From positions 235,080 through 299,079 of the forward strand of contig JAHLKV010000005.1 in NCBI GenBank assembly GCA_020444475.1: a stretch of 64,000 nt of DNA, read 5' to 3'. The stretch's first letter is position 1. Each line of letters starts with the position of its first letter. This document shows positions 53,123-61,565 of the stretch, one piece after another. This DNA is from a bacterium. Lineage in GTDB: Bacteria; Zixibacteria; MSB-5A5; GN15; FEB-12. The notes below the pieces were generated by a model. That model did not search any database and was not told where the DNA came from. It saw nothing but the letters and a program-made list of their open reading frames with translations. The position numbers were made by a program, and so were the translations under genes.

Positions 53123-54907
53123 ATGACGCGTCGCAGACTGCTCTGGCAAATCTATCCGTACTATTTCGCGGTGATTCTCGCATCACTGGCAGCCGCCGCC
53201 TGGTATGCTACCCGCGAAATGGAGGACCTCTATCTCTCCGAGACCAGACAAACGTTGGAGACGCGCGCCACCGTCCTCATCGAACAATTCCTCCCGCTGC
53301 TGGAAACGCCCGATCCGGCAGTCGTGGACAGCCTTGCCAAACGGCTGGGCCTACTCTCCGACACCCGCGTTACGGTGATGGACACCAACGGTGTCGTACT
53401 CGGCGATTCGGAGCAGGACCCCGCCCTGATGGAAAACCACGGCCGACGCCCGGAAATGCTGCAGGCGCTCAACGACAGCGTTGGCGCCGAGACCCGATTC
53501 AGCAACACGCTCCAGATGCGTCTCATGTACGTCGCAGTGCCAATCGAACGGAACGGAACCGTGATCGGCGTGATCCGCACCTCGCATTCTCTTTCCGACG
53601 TCGAAGCGTCTCTGAGCAGACTTTATCAACGGCTCACCACCGCCGCCGTCGTGGTCCTTCTGCTGGCAACCATCATCACCTTCCTGATCTTCAGCCGCCT
53701 CACCCGGCCGCTCGAAGATCTTCGCGAAGGGGCGGAGCGACTCGCGGCAGGAAAACTCGACACCCGCCTGCCGATCCCCGATACCCTGGAGATCGCCGAT
53801 GTTGCCGATTCGATGAACCACATGGCGGTGCAGCTCGAAGCACGACTCCGCACCACCATCGAGCAACGCAACGAACGTGAAGCCATTCTGGCCAGTATGT
53901 CCGAAGGCGTCGTCGCGGTCGACCTCAAGGACCGCATCGTGACGATCAACCGCGCCGCCTGCGAGATGGCGCGCGTCGAAGCCGACCAGGCAATTGGTCA
54001 GCCGATTCTCGGTGTCGTCCGCGTCCCCGTTCTGCACGACCTCATCGGCCGCGCCTCCGTCAGCGACACCGTCGTCACCGGCGACATCACTCTCACCGGC
54101 GATCAGGAGCGGTACATCCGCGTCCACGCCGCCGCTCTGCGAGACAGCTACGGTACCCGTATCGGACTGGTGATCGTTTTTAACGACGTCACCACGCTCC
54201 GCAAACTCGAGCGCACCCGCCGCGACTTCGTCGCCAACGTCTCCCACGAACTGAAAACCCCCATCACGGCCATCACCGGCTATGCCGAGACGCTGCTTGA
54301 AGATGAGGAAGAGGTCAGCGCCGACGTTAAACGCTTCCTGTCCATCATCCTCAAACACGCCACCCGGCTTAACGCCCTCGTCGATGATCTGCTGGCACTC
54401 GCTCGCGTGGAAAACGATTCCGAACGGGGGGGACTCGAGTTCAGCCGCCAGAATCTTCGCGATATCCTCGATCAGGCGATCGAGTCGCGACAGGAATTAG
54501 CAGAGAAGAAGAACGTCAAGATCACCCTGGAGTGCGAGCCCGACCTCGAATGGGATCTCCTCCCACAACGCCTCGAACAGGCCGTGGGCAACCTGCTCGA
54601 AAACGCCATCAAGCACGGCGACACCGTGACCGAGATCACGGTCCGGGCCGAAGTGAACGATGATGAACTGCGTATTTGCGTCTGCGACAACGGCGTCGGT
54701 ATCGAACCTCGCCACCTCCCGCGACTTTTCGAACGCTTCTACCGGATCGATGCTTCCCGAAGCAGCACCACCGGCGGCACCGGCCTCGGACTTGCCCTGG
54801 TCAAACATATCGCCCAGGCCCACGGGGGACAGGCATCGGTTGAAAGCACGCCCGGTTCCGGTTGCACATTTCGCATTCATCTGCCTCGAGAATCGAAACA
54901 AGACTAA
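53123..54907 (+). CDS. phoR: PhoR-like sensor histidine kinase
   Basis: A 594-residue membrane kinase. Two transmembrane spans (about 9-30 and 172-192) bracket a periplasmic domain; HAMP (about 192-245), PAS (about 255-345), HisKA with FVANVSHELKTPITAITGY (phospho-His at about 375), and a HATPase domain with NLLENAIKHGD (N box), CDNGVGIEP (G1), FERFYRID (F box) and GTGLGLALVKHIAQAHGG (G2) follow. The HAMP-PAS-HisKA order is that of PhoR, and the pst genes downstream support a phosphate role. No PhoB response regulator lies beside it, unlike most phoBR pairs, so the gene symbol rests partly on context. Confidence 0.85.
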   Translation: MTRRRLLWQIYPYYFAVILASLAAAAWYATREMEDLYLSETRQTLETRATVLIEQFLPLLETPDPAVVDSLAKRLGLLSDTRVTVMDTNGVVLGDSEQDPALMENHGRRPEMLQALNDSVGAETRFSNTLQMRLMYVAVPIERNGTVIGVIRTSHSLSDVEASLSRLYQRLTTAAVVVLLLATIITFLIFSRLTRPLEDLREGAERLAAGKLDTRLPIPDTLEIADVADSMNHMAVQLEARLRTTIEQRNEREAILASMSEGVVAVDLKDRIVTINRAACEMARVEADQAIGQPILGVVRVPVLHDLIGRASVSDTVVTGDITLTGDQERYIRVHAAALRDSYGTRIGLVIVFNDVTTLRKLERTRRDFVANVSHELKTPITAITGYAETLLEDEEEVSADVKRFLSIILKHATRLNALVDDLLALARVENDSERGGLEFSRQNLRDILDQAIESRQELAEKKNVKITLECEPDLEWDLLPQRLEQAVGNLLENAIKHGDTVTEITVRAEVNDDELRICVCDNGVGIEPRHLPRLFERFYRIDASRSSTTGGTGLGLALVKHIAQAHGGQASVESTPGSGCTFRIHLPRESKQD

Positions 54908-54954
54908 ATTCTGTCTCATTTCTGCAGCCCCGAAACGGCGGTTTTGTTAGGAAT

Positions 54955-54994
54955 CTAACATTAATCGAATTTCATCCTAACATTTCCCTAACAT
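54955..54994 (+). promoter_or_regulatory. Pho-box-like array of 11-bp repeats
   Basis: CTAACAT occurs at 54955, 54977 and 54988, with a weaker copy (CGAATTT, four of seven) at 54966, so four units lie on an exact 11-bp lattice. PhoB-type regulators bind direct repeats of seven bases with four-base spacers, also every 11 bp. The array ends 62 bases before the porin ATG and precedes the pst operon, so control by phosphate is the likely reading. Confidence 0.7.
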
Positions 54995-55056
54995 TAGCCC
55001 GGTTCCGTTCCTCTGCAGGTTAGTGAGAACGTTTTACATAGGGAAGAACGGTTACA

Positions 55057-56184
55057 ATGCGAAAAAGAGGTAGGCTGGACGCCGCCGTCGCGTTGTTGAT
55101 AGCAGGGGTATGCCTTGCTGCCGGCAATGCGCACGCCGCCAATTGGTGGGAGACAATTAAGTTCAAGGGCGATCTTCGCTATCGCCACGAGATGCTGGAC
55201 ACGGACGACAGTGATGCGCGCCACCGGCACCGCATCCGCGCCCGACTCGGCGTGAGCGGCGAAGTATCCGAGTTTACGAAAGTCGGGTTCCAGCTCGCGT
55301 CTGGATCGAGCGACCCGGTGTCGACCAACCAGACACTGGACGATGCCTTCTCCACCAAGAGCATAGGTATCGATCTCGCCTATTTCGAAACTAAACACCC
55401 CAGGCTTCCAGGCGTCACACTCACCGCGGGAAAATTCCACAATCCGTTCTTCAAACCGGGATCTTCGGAGCTCCTCTGGGACTCGGACATGAACCCCGAG
55501 GGCGCCACGCTTGACTGGACACGCGACTTCGAGAACATCTCCGTGACCCTGATCGGCGCCGGTCTCTGGATCGACGAGCGCTCCTCCGGTGACGATTCCT
55601 GGATGGGCGCCGGTGAAGGCGTCCTGCGCTTCCACCTGCCCGAGAAAAAAGGAAGTATTGCCGTCGGCGGCGGGTACTACAACTATGTCAATATCATGGG
55701 CTACGAGCCTTTCTATGATGAAGACTCCTTCGGCAACACCACCGCCGAGTTTGTCAACGGCGATGATACCACCATGGGCTACGCCACCGAGTTCGAACTG
55801 ATCGAGGGTTTCGTCGAGTTCAATCACCAGCTCGGCGAGTACCCGCTCACTATAATGGGCGACTTCGTGTCAAATACTGCCGCCGACAGTCTCAACACCG
55901 GTTGGCTGATCGGATTTGCGCTCGGAAAGGCCAAGGATCCCGGTTCGTGGGAGGTTCGCTACAACTATCGGCGGATCGAAGCCGATGCCGTCTTCGGGTT
56001 GTTTGCCGACTCCGATTTCCGCGGCGGCGGCTCAGATGCCCGCGGCCATGAGCTCGGCGGCGCTCTCCAGCTGGCCAAAAACACCACCTTCGGCGTCACC
56101 TACTTCATTAATGAAATAGGGCTCGAAATGGACTCGCCGAGCGACTTCAATCGGCTGCAGGTGGACCTCCAGCTCAAATTTTGA
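55057..56184 (+). CDS. putative porin of the phosphate cluster
   Basis: A 375-residue outer-membrane beta-barrel protein. A signal peptide (AVALLIAGVCLAAGNAHA) is followed by many alternating amphipathic strands (GDLRYRHEMLD, FTKVGFQLASGSS, GVTLTAGKFHNPF) and a final aromatic LQVDLQLKF, as in bacterial porins. It fits the putative-porin (PF16930-type) group; members next to pst genes often import phosphate or organophosphates. It follows the PhoR-like kinase, the Pho-box-like repeats lie directly upstream, and pstS follows after a 106-base gap. Substrate specificity is inference. Confidence 0.87.
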   Translation: MRKRGRLDAAVALLIAGVCLAAGNAHAANWWETIKFKGDLRYRHEMLDTDDSDARHRHRIRARLGVSGEVSEFTKVGFQLASGSSDPVSTNQTLDDAFSTKSIGIDLAYFETKHPRLPGVTLTAGKFHNPFFKPGSSELLWDSDMNPEGATLDWTRDFENISVTLIGAGLWIDERSSGDDSWMGAGEGVLRFHLPEKKGSIAVGGGYYNYVNIMGYEPFYDEDSFGNTTAEFVNGDDTTMGYATEFELIEGFVEFNHQLGEYPLTIMGDFVSNTAADSLNTGWLIGFALGKAKDPGSWEVRYNYRRIEADAVFGLFADSDFRGGGSDARGHELGGALQLAKNTTFGVTYFINEIGLEMDSPSDFNRLQVDLQLKF

Positions 56185-56188
56185 GAAA

Positions 56189-56204
56189 TGTTATTATTGT
56201 GTTA
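56189..56204 (-). promoter_or_regulatory. weak reverse Pho-box-like pair before pstS
   Basis: On the minus strand TAACA occurs twice, 11 bp apart (plus-strand TGTTA at 56189 and 56200), between the porin stop and pstS. It shares the core and spacing of the array at 54955 but lies in the opposite direction and has only two units. Confidence 0.35.
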
Positions 56205-56290
56205 ATCACGCTTTCACCTACAGCGCATGAGACAGGAAGTTTGTATTTTCAGTGACACTGATCGAGGAGAGAAGTAATGAGAGGAACATT

Positions 56291-57142
56291 ATGAAGAAGA
56301 TTCTGATTCTGTGTGCGGCGCTGGCAGTACTGGGCGCCGTCGCTATCGCGGGGAGCACGATAACCATCAAAGGATCCGACACGCTCGTGCGTCTCGGTCA
56401 GCGCTGGGCCGAAGTCTACATGCAGCACAACAAGGATGTCGTGATCCAGGTCTCCGGCGGCGGCTCCGGTACCGGTATTGCAGCGCTGCTTAACGGCGCC
56501 ACCGACGTCTGCGAAGCCTCCCGTGACATGAAAGAGAAAGAGTACAAGCTCGCTGCAGAGAAGGGTATCGAGCCCTATCGCGTGTCGGTTGCGCTTGACG
56601 GGATTGCTGTCTATCTCCACGAGACTAACCCCGTCAAGGAACTCACCTTCGCACAGCTCAAAGGCATCTACACCGGCGCCATCACCAACTGGACCGAACT
56701 CGGCGGACCCGATGCGCGGATCATTGTTTACGGCCGTGAGAACAATTCCGGCACCTACGCCTTCTTCAAAGAACACGTGCTCGATGAAGAGGACTACACC
56801 GAATACACCCAGACCCTGCCCGGCACGGCTGCGGTCGTGAACGCGGTTTCGAAAGACCCCAACGGCATCGGCTACGGCGGTATCGCCTGGGCCACCGGGG
56901 TCAAGGACGCCGCTATCAAGAAGACTGACGACGATGAGGCCGTCCTTCCGACCATGGAGAGTGTGTCCAACGGCACTTACCCGATCTCGCGCGACCTCTA
57001 CTGGTTCTTCTCCGGCAATCCTGAAGGCGAGTTGAAGAAGCTTGTCAACTGGGCCCTTTCCGAGGAGGGCCAGAAAGTCGCACAGGAAATGGACTACGTG
57101 CCGCTCTCCAAAGAGAAAGCCGCGGAAAACATGGTCGACTAA
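56291..57142 (+). CDS. pstS: PstS phosphate-binding protein
   Basis: A 283-residue periplasmic substrate-binding protein for the phosphate ABC importer. A signal peptide (ILILCAALAVLGAVAIA) is followed by ITIKGSDTLVRL and VSGGGSGTGIAALLNGATDVCEASR, the phosphate-contacting loops of PstS; GRENNSGTYAFF and GIGYGGIAWA complete the family pattern. ATG 56291 is preceded by GAGAGGAAC; the ATG-like open frame from 56252 is not a signal sequence start. Pho genes on both sides confirm the role. Confidence 0.95.
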   Translation: MKKILILCAALAVLGAVAIAGSTITIKGSDTLVRLGQRWAEVYMQHNKDVVIQVSGGGSGTGIAALLNGATDVCEASRDMKEKEYKLAAEKGIEPYRVSVALDGIAVYLHETNPVKELTFAQLKGIYTGAITNWTELGGPDARIIVYGRENNSGTYAFFKEHVLDEEDYTEYTQTLPGTAAVVNAVSKDPNGIGYGGIAWATGVKDAAIKKTDDDEAVLPTMESVSNGTYPISRDLYWFFSGNPEGELKKLVNWALSEEGQKVAQEMDYVPLSKEKAAENMVD

Positions 57143-57190
57143 GAACAAACCGGTTGACGGTCTGTTCTGAAAGTATATCGTACCGATCGA

Positions 57191-57222
57191 ACGGAGCGAG
57201 CCCCGAGACGGGCTTGCTCCGT
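57191..57222 (+). other. intercistronic hairpin between pstS and pstC
   Basis: A 13-bp stem with one G-U pair (57191-57203 with 57210-57222) and a CGAGAC loop. No T tract follows, so it is more likely an RNA-stabilising or partial-attenuation element, lowering permease output relative to PstS, than a terminator. Confidence 0.65.
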
Positions 57223-57248
57223 ACGATGTGAAAGGTCGTCAGGAGCGA

Positions 57249-58208
57249 ATGCGGGAACTGAAATTCAAGCCGAAATCCAAACTTCGAGAATTTCTCGGCG
57301 AGAAATTCATCGCGGTCAATGCGATGGTCGCCCTTATCGCCATCCTCCTGATCTTTGTCTTTATCTTCAAGGAAGCCCTTCCGGTCTTCACCGATCCTGA
57401 AGTCCAGGAAGAAGCCAGCGTCGGCAAGATGCTCTTCAAACAGGAGTACTACGAGGGCCGCGATCCCAAGTTTTCCTGGCAGCCGAACTCCGAGGTCCCC
57501 AAGTTCTCGCTCTATCCGCTGTTCCTTGGCACCATCAAAGCAGCGCTTATCGCCATGCTTGTCGCCATCCCGCTCGGTGTCGGCTCGGCGATCTATTCTT
57601 CGGAGTTCGCCGGCAGGCGAACCCGAGAGATAATAAAGCCGGCGATTGAGATGCTGGCCGCCATCCCATCGGTCGTGCTTGGCTTCTTCGCGCTCATGAT
57701 ACTCGCGACATTCCTGCAAGATACGTTCGGGCTCCTGTTCCGCCTGAATGCGATCAATGCCGGCATTGCACTCGGTCTCGCCGTCGTGCCCATCATCTTC
57801 ACGGTCGCGGAGGACGCTATGACGTCGGTGCCGCGCGAGTTACGGGACGCTGCTATCGCGCTCGGCGCCAATCCCTGGCAGGTGTCCATCACGATGGTCC
57901 TGCCGGCCGCCATGCCCGGTATCGCCGCCGGTATCGTCCTCGGCTTCGGCCGCGCCGTCGGCGAGACTATGATCGTGCTGATGGCATCGGGCAACGCCGC
58001 TATTGTCTCCGGGAGCTTTGTCGAGTCGATTCGGACTTTCTCCGCGACCATCGCTGCCGAACTCGCCGAGGTGGTATTCGGCGATACGCACTACACCGTG
58101 CTCTTCTTCATCGGGTCGCTCTTGTTCATCTTTACGTTCATTATCAATCTTGCCGGCGACATGATCCTCGACCGGCTGAAACACCGCCTGCAGGGGAAGA
58201 CCCGGTAA
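57249..58208 (+). CDS. pstC: PstC phosphate permease
   Basis: A 319-residue ABC permease with six spans. The EAA-type cytoplasmic loop ELRDAAIALGANPWQVSITMVLPAAMPGI is intact, and IPSVVLGFFALMIL and VLGFGRAVGETMIVLMASGNA are typical of PstC. An inserted hydrophilic stretch near residues 45-75 (EVQEEASVGKMLFKQEYYEG) is longer than usual. ATG 57249 has AGGAGCGA upstream; GTG 57228 is seven codons earlier. Its TAA overlaps the pstA ATG as TAATG. Confidence 0.94.
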   Translation: MRELKFKPKSKLREFLGEKFIAVNAMVALIAILLIFVFIFKEALPVFTDPEVQEEASVGKMLFKQEYYEGRDPKFSWQPNSEVPKFSLYPLFLGTIKAALIAMLVAIPLGVGSAIYSSEFAGRRTREIIKPAIEMLAAIPSVVLGFFALMILATFLQDTFGLLFRLNAINAGIALGLAVVPIIFTVAEDAMTSVPRELRDAAIALGANPWQVSITMVLPAAMPGIAAGIVLGFGRAVGETMIVLMASGNAAIVSGSFVESIRTFSATIAAELAEVVFGDTHYTVLFFIGSLLFIFTFIINLAGDMILDRLKHRLQGKTR

Positions 58209-59170
58209 TGGCAACGCGCGCTTTCGTGACCGACAATCCCGCCCCGGTCGAAACACTGTCGTTTCGTCCCAAGTCGTCGGGCGTCATTCCGCGCGGACTG
58301 ACTTTCCTCGCCGTCCTGCTCATCCTTCTGATCCTCGCCATCATCATGGGCAGCATCGTGTGGGGCGGCGCCGGCGTCGTCTCCTGGGACTTCCTCTCGA
58401 GCCCCCCCGAGGACGGCATGGAAGCGGGGGGTGTGTTTCCGGCCATATTCGGAACCGTCGCACTGGTCCTATTAATGGTAATCGCGGTCGTCCCGATCGG
58501 TGTCCTGACAGCCATCTTCATGCAGGAGTACACCACGCCGGACTCGAGGTTTACCCGCCTTATCCGCGTTGCGATCAACAACCTCGCCGGTGTGCCGTCG
58601 ATTGTCTTTGGCCTTTTCGGTATGGGCTTTTTTATCGCCTTCGTCGGCGGCGGCCTGGACACCCTCTTTTTCTCGAACTCCGACGGACCCGTTTGGGGAC
58701 AACCGGCTATCATCTGGGCCGCGCTGACACTGGCCCTGCTGACACTGCCGGTAGTGATTGTCTCCACCGAAGAAGCTTTGAAAACTATTCCGCGGGAACT
58801 AAAAGAAGCCAGCTACGCGCTCGGCGGCACGCGCCTCCAGACAATCTGGCGAGTGATCGTCCCGCAGGCCATGCCCGGTATTTTCACCGGCGCCATTCTC
58901 GCCATCTCGCGCGGAGCGGGCGAAGTGGCCCCGATCATGTTCACCGGTGCCGCGTATTACCTGCCCTATCTCCCGACTAAGCTCAACGATCAGTTCATGG
59001 AACTGGGCTATCACATATACGTTATGGCAACGCAGTCGCCCGATATCGAGAAAACCAAACCGATCCTTTTTGGAACCGTGCTGGTCCTCCTGCTGCTGAC
59101 GTTCGCCCTGAACTCGGTAGCGGTCGTAATCCGATCCCGTATGAGAAAGAGTCGTGCCGATGCATCGTGA
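58208..59170 (+). CDS. pstA: PstA phosphate permease
   Basis: A 320-residue ABC permease. The EAA loop [32 protein letters not shown] lies at about 195-225 and [21 protein letters not shown] and [21 protein letters not shown] match PstA. Six spans are predicted. It pairs with PstC to form the transmembrane channel. Translation is coupled to pstC (TAATG) and to pstB, which begins before this stop. Confidence 0.94.
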   Translation: MATRAFVTDNPAPVETLSFRPKSSGVIPRGLTFLAVLLILLILAIIMGSIVWGGAGVVSWDFLSSPPEDGMEAGGVFPAIFGTVALVLLMVIAVVPIGVLTAIFMQEYTTPDSRFTRLIRVAINNLAGVPSIVFGLFGMGFFIAFVGGGLDTLFFSNSDGPVWGQPAIIWAALTLALLTLPVVIVSTEEALKTIPRELKEASYALGGTRLQTIWRVIVPQAMPGIFTGAILAISRGAGEVAPIMFTGAAYYLPYLPTKLNDQFMELGYHIYVMATQSPDIEKTKPILFGTVLVLLLLTFALNSVAVVIRSRMRKSRADAS

Positions 59171-59981
59171 TATGTCCGTCAAGGAAGCCGAACGTAAGAT
59201 TGCGGAGAAATCGATGAACATTCAACCTCGAGTGAAGGTGAGCGCAACCAACCTCAACTTCTTCTATGGCAAGCTGCAGGCATTGCACGATGTCTCGCTC
59301 GACATGGAAGAGAACCGCGTTACGGCGCTGATCGGACCCTCGGGGTGCGGCAAGTCAACTTTCCTCCGGACGCTCAATCGCATGAATGAAACCATCCCCG
59401 GAACGCGGCTCGAAGGTACCGTGACTCTTGACGGGCGCAATATCTACCGCGAGTTCGATGAACCTTCCCAGATCCGAACCCGGGTCGGGATGGTCTTTCA
59501 GAAGTCCAACCCCTTCCCGAAATCGATTTACGAAAACGTTGCCTATGGACTCCGCGTCAACGGCATCAAGGAAAAACATCTCATCGACCAGGTTGTCGAA
59601 GAATCACTAAAGAGGGCTGCACTGTGGGAGGAGGTCAAAGACAAACTGGACCACTCCGCTTTCATGCTCTCCGGCGGTCAGCAGCAGCGGCTTTGCATCG
59701 CCCGCGCTCTCGCGGTTCGCCCTGAGGTCATCCTCATGGACGAACCCGCCTCGGCGCTCGATCCGATCTCAACCTCTCGCATCGAAGACCTCATCGCCGA
59801 ACTCAAAAACAGCTTTACTATCGTCATCGTAACTCACAATATGCAGCAGGCCGCGCGTGTCTCTGACTACACGGCCTTTTTCTTCGAGGGACAGCTGATC
59901 GAAGCCGGGGAGACCCAGCAGATGTTCACCCGGCCGGGCATCAAGAAAACGGAAGATTACATTACCGGGCGATTCGGATAA
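59160..59981 (+). CDS. pstB: PstB phosphate ABC ATPase
   Basis: A 273-residue ABC ATPase that powers phosphate import. Walker [10 protein letters not shown], the Q-loop [19 protein letters not shown], the signature [15 protein letters not shown], Walker [14 protein letters not shown] and H-loop [18 protein letters not shown] are all typical of PstB. ATG 59160 has AAAGAG nine bases upstream; GTG 59154 and ATG 59172 are alternatives. It overlaps pstA by 11 bases and precedes phoU by 20. Confidence 0.96.
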   Translation: MHRDMSVKEAERKIAEKSMNIQPRVKVSATNLNFFYGKLQALHDVSLDMEENRVTALIGPSGCGKSTFLRTLNRMNETIPGTRLEGTVTLDGRNIYREFDEPSQIRTRVGMVFQKSNPFPKSIYENVAYGLRVNGIKEKHLIDQVVEESLKRAALWEEVKDKLDHSAFMLSGGQQQRLCIARALAVRPEVILMDEPASALDPISTSRIEDLIAELKNSFTIVIVTHNMQQAARVSDYTAFFFEGQLIEAGETQQMFTRPGIKKTEDYITGRFG

Positions 59982-60001
59982 GAACCGGGAAAGTTGCAGG
60001 T

Positions 60002-60685
60002 ATGACGAAACACTTTCAGAGCGAAATAGAAAAACTCAAAAAACGCATCCTCCTTCTCGCCGCCATGGTCGAGGAGAACCTCCAGAAAGCAGTCAAAGCC
60101 GTGACCGAGCGCGAGATCGACCTCGCCAATCAGGTCATCGACTCCGACCCCGAAGTCGACCTCCAGGAGGTCGAAGTCGAAGAGGACTGCCTGAAGATAC
60201 TCGCGCTGCACCAGCCGGTCGCCGCCGACCTTCGCTATGTCGTCGCCATCCTCAAAATCAACAATGACCTCGAGCGCATCGCCGACCTCGCCGTCAACAT
60301 CGCCGAGCGCGCCAAGGCCCTCGCCGCTAGACAGGCCGTCGCCGTGCCCTTCGATATGAGTTCCATGCTCGCTGCGACCGTCGGTCTGGTTCACAAGAGC
60401 GTCGATGCGCTTGTGAAGGAAGCTCCCGATCTCGCTCACCAGGTGATCGTCGAGGACGACACTATCGACGACTTCCACCGCACCGCCTACCGGACCGTCC
60501 AGGATCACATCGCCGAGAATCCCAAAGAAGTCGAGATTATGATTAACTTCCTCAGTGTTTCCCGCAATCTGGAGCGAATCGCCGACCACGCCACCAATAT
60601 TGCTGAGGACGTCATCTATATGATTGAAGGGGAGATCGTCCGGCATTCCATGTCCCGAAACGGGACCTTTGGAGACAACGAGTAG
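60002..60685 (+). CDS. phoU: PhoU phosphate signalling protein
   Basis: A 227-residue all-helical protein with two PhoU three-helix bundles. Metal-binding family motifs appear as EVEEDCLKILALHQPVAADLRYVVAILKINNDLERIADLAVNIAERA (first repeat) and MINFLSVSRNLERIADHATNIAEDVIYM (second repeat). PhoU links the Pst transporter to the PhoR kinase and represses the regulon when phosphate is plentiful. It closes the pst operon, and no terminator is obvious after it. Confidence 0.96.
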   Translation: MTKHFQSEIEKLKKRILLLAAMVEENLQKAVKAVTEREIDLANQVIDSDPEVDLQEVEVEEDCLKILALHQPVAADLRYVVAILKINNDLERIADLAVNIAERAKALAARQAVAVPFDMSSMLAATVGLVHKSVDALVKEAPDLAHQVIVEDDTIDDFHRTAYRTVQDHIAENPKEVEIMINFLSVSRNLERIADHATNIAEDVIYMIEGEIVRHSMSRNGTFGDNE

Positions 60686-60714
60686 GCGCACCGTTTTTTC
60701 CTGAGAAAATCTGC

Positions 60715-60767
60715 TTGACCGTCTGAAACAATCCCGTACATTGTGTCGTAGTTATGACTGGCAGTCA
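60715..60767 (+). promoter_or_regulatory. promoter and operator of the TetR gene
   Basis: TTGACC (60715-60720), a 16-bp spacer and TACATT (60737-60742) precede TGACTGGCAGTCA at 60755-60767, a palindrome just past the expected transcription start. The palindrome is followed by GTAAATGAC. A bound TetR dimer there would block transcription. Confidence 0.6.
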
Positions 60768-60822
60768 GTAAATGACCATGTGCTGCCCGTCCCGGCCGGG
60801 ATTCTATAGTACTGGAGTTCTC

Positions 60823-61485
60823 GTGGGTACTGCTGAAAGGCGTGAACGAGAGAAACAACAACGGATCGCGTTGCTTATGGACGCCGCCCTGGAGGTGTTT
60901 GCCGAAAAAGGCCTCAAAAACGCCACCATGGACGATGTGGCGGAGAAAGCCGAAGTCAGCAAAGGGACTATCTACCTTTACTTTAAGAGCAAGGAGCACC
61001 TGTTTTTCGCCATCGACCAGCGCGCCGGCTTAATCCTCCGGGATCGATTCGCCGAAGCTGCCCGGACCGCGAAAACCGGATTGGAGAAGATAAAACATAT
61101 CGGCCGGGCCTACTACCGCTTCTGCTTCGACTATCCGAATTACTTCAAGGCTATGTCGTACATAGAGAACATGGACCCCGAGACGTACCGGTCAATCGCC
61201 GAAGAGATGCTGCCGGGAGGAATCAACGAATACAAGAAATCCTCCCTCCAGATCCTCACCAACGCCATCGAGACCGGGCAGCAGGATGGATCCGTCAGGA
61301 AAGACGTTGACCCGTGGCAAACATCTATTCTCCTCTGGTCCACCAGCAACGGTGTCATAGAAATGATCAAAAATAGGGGAGAGTACTACAAAGTACTTGG
61401 GCTGCCCATGGACACTCTCTATCAGGCGAAGGAACAGATGGTGGAACGAGGCCTGGCGCCGTTGAAAGACGATTCCGAGACCTGA
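60823..61485 (+). CDS. TetR-family regulator
   Basis: A 220-residue repressor. The N-terminal helix-turn-helix (ALEVFAEKGLKNATMDDVAEKAEVSKGTIYLYFKSKEHLF) is textbook TetR_N. The C-terminal ligand-binding domain is helical (IGRAYYRFCFDYPNYFKAMSYIEN), and an AcrR/FadR-like type is possible; the ligand is unknown. GTG 60823 has GGAG six bases upstream; an ATG at 60772 is an alternative. Shared operators before this gene and before the TonB receptor suggest that both are its targets. Confidence 0.92.
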   Translation: MGTAERREREKQQRIALLMDAALEVFAEKGLKNATMDDVAEKAEVSKGTIYLYFKSKEHLFFAIDQRAGLILRDRFAEAARTAKTGLEKIKHIGRAYYRFCFDYPNYFKAMSYIENMDPETYRSIAEEMLPGGINEYKKSSLQILTNAIETGQQDGSVRKDVDPWQTSILLWSTSNGVIEMIKNRGEYYKVLGLPMDTLYQAKEQMVERGLAPLKDDSET

Positions 61486-61520
61486 ACCCGACCGCGCTCT
61501 CTTTTTTTTTGAAATAGAAC

Positions 61521-61539
61521 TGACTAACAGTCATTTACT
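61521..61539 (+). promoter_or_regulatory. second TetR-type operator before the TonB receptor
   Basis: TGACTAACAGTCA at 61521-61533 has the same TGACT-N3-AGTCA arms as 60755-60767 and continues as TTTACTGA. The 11-mer TCATTTACTGA here is the exact reverse complement of TCAGTAAATGA at the first site. Confidence 0.6.
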
Positions 61540-61565
61540 GAACATTAGACTCAGAGGCAAACGCC

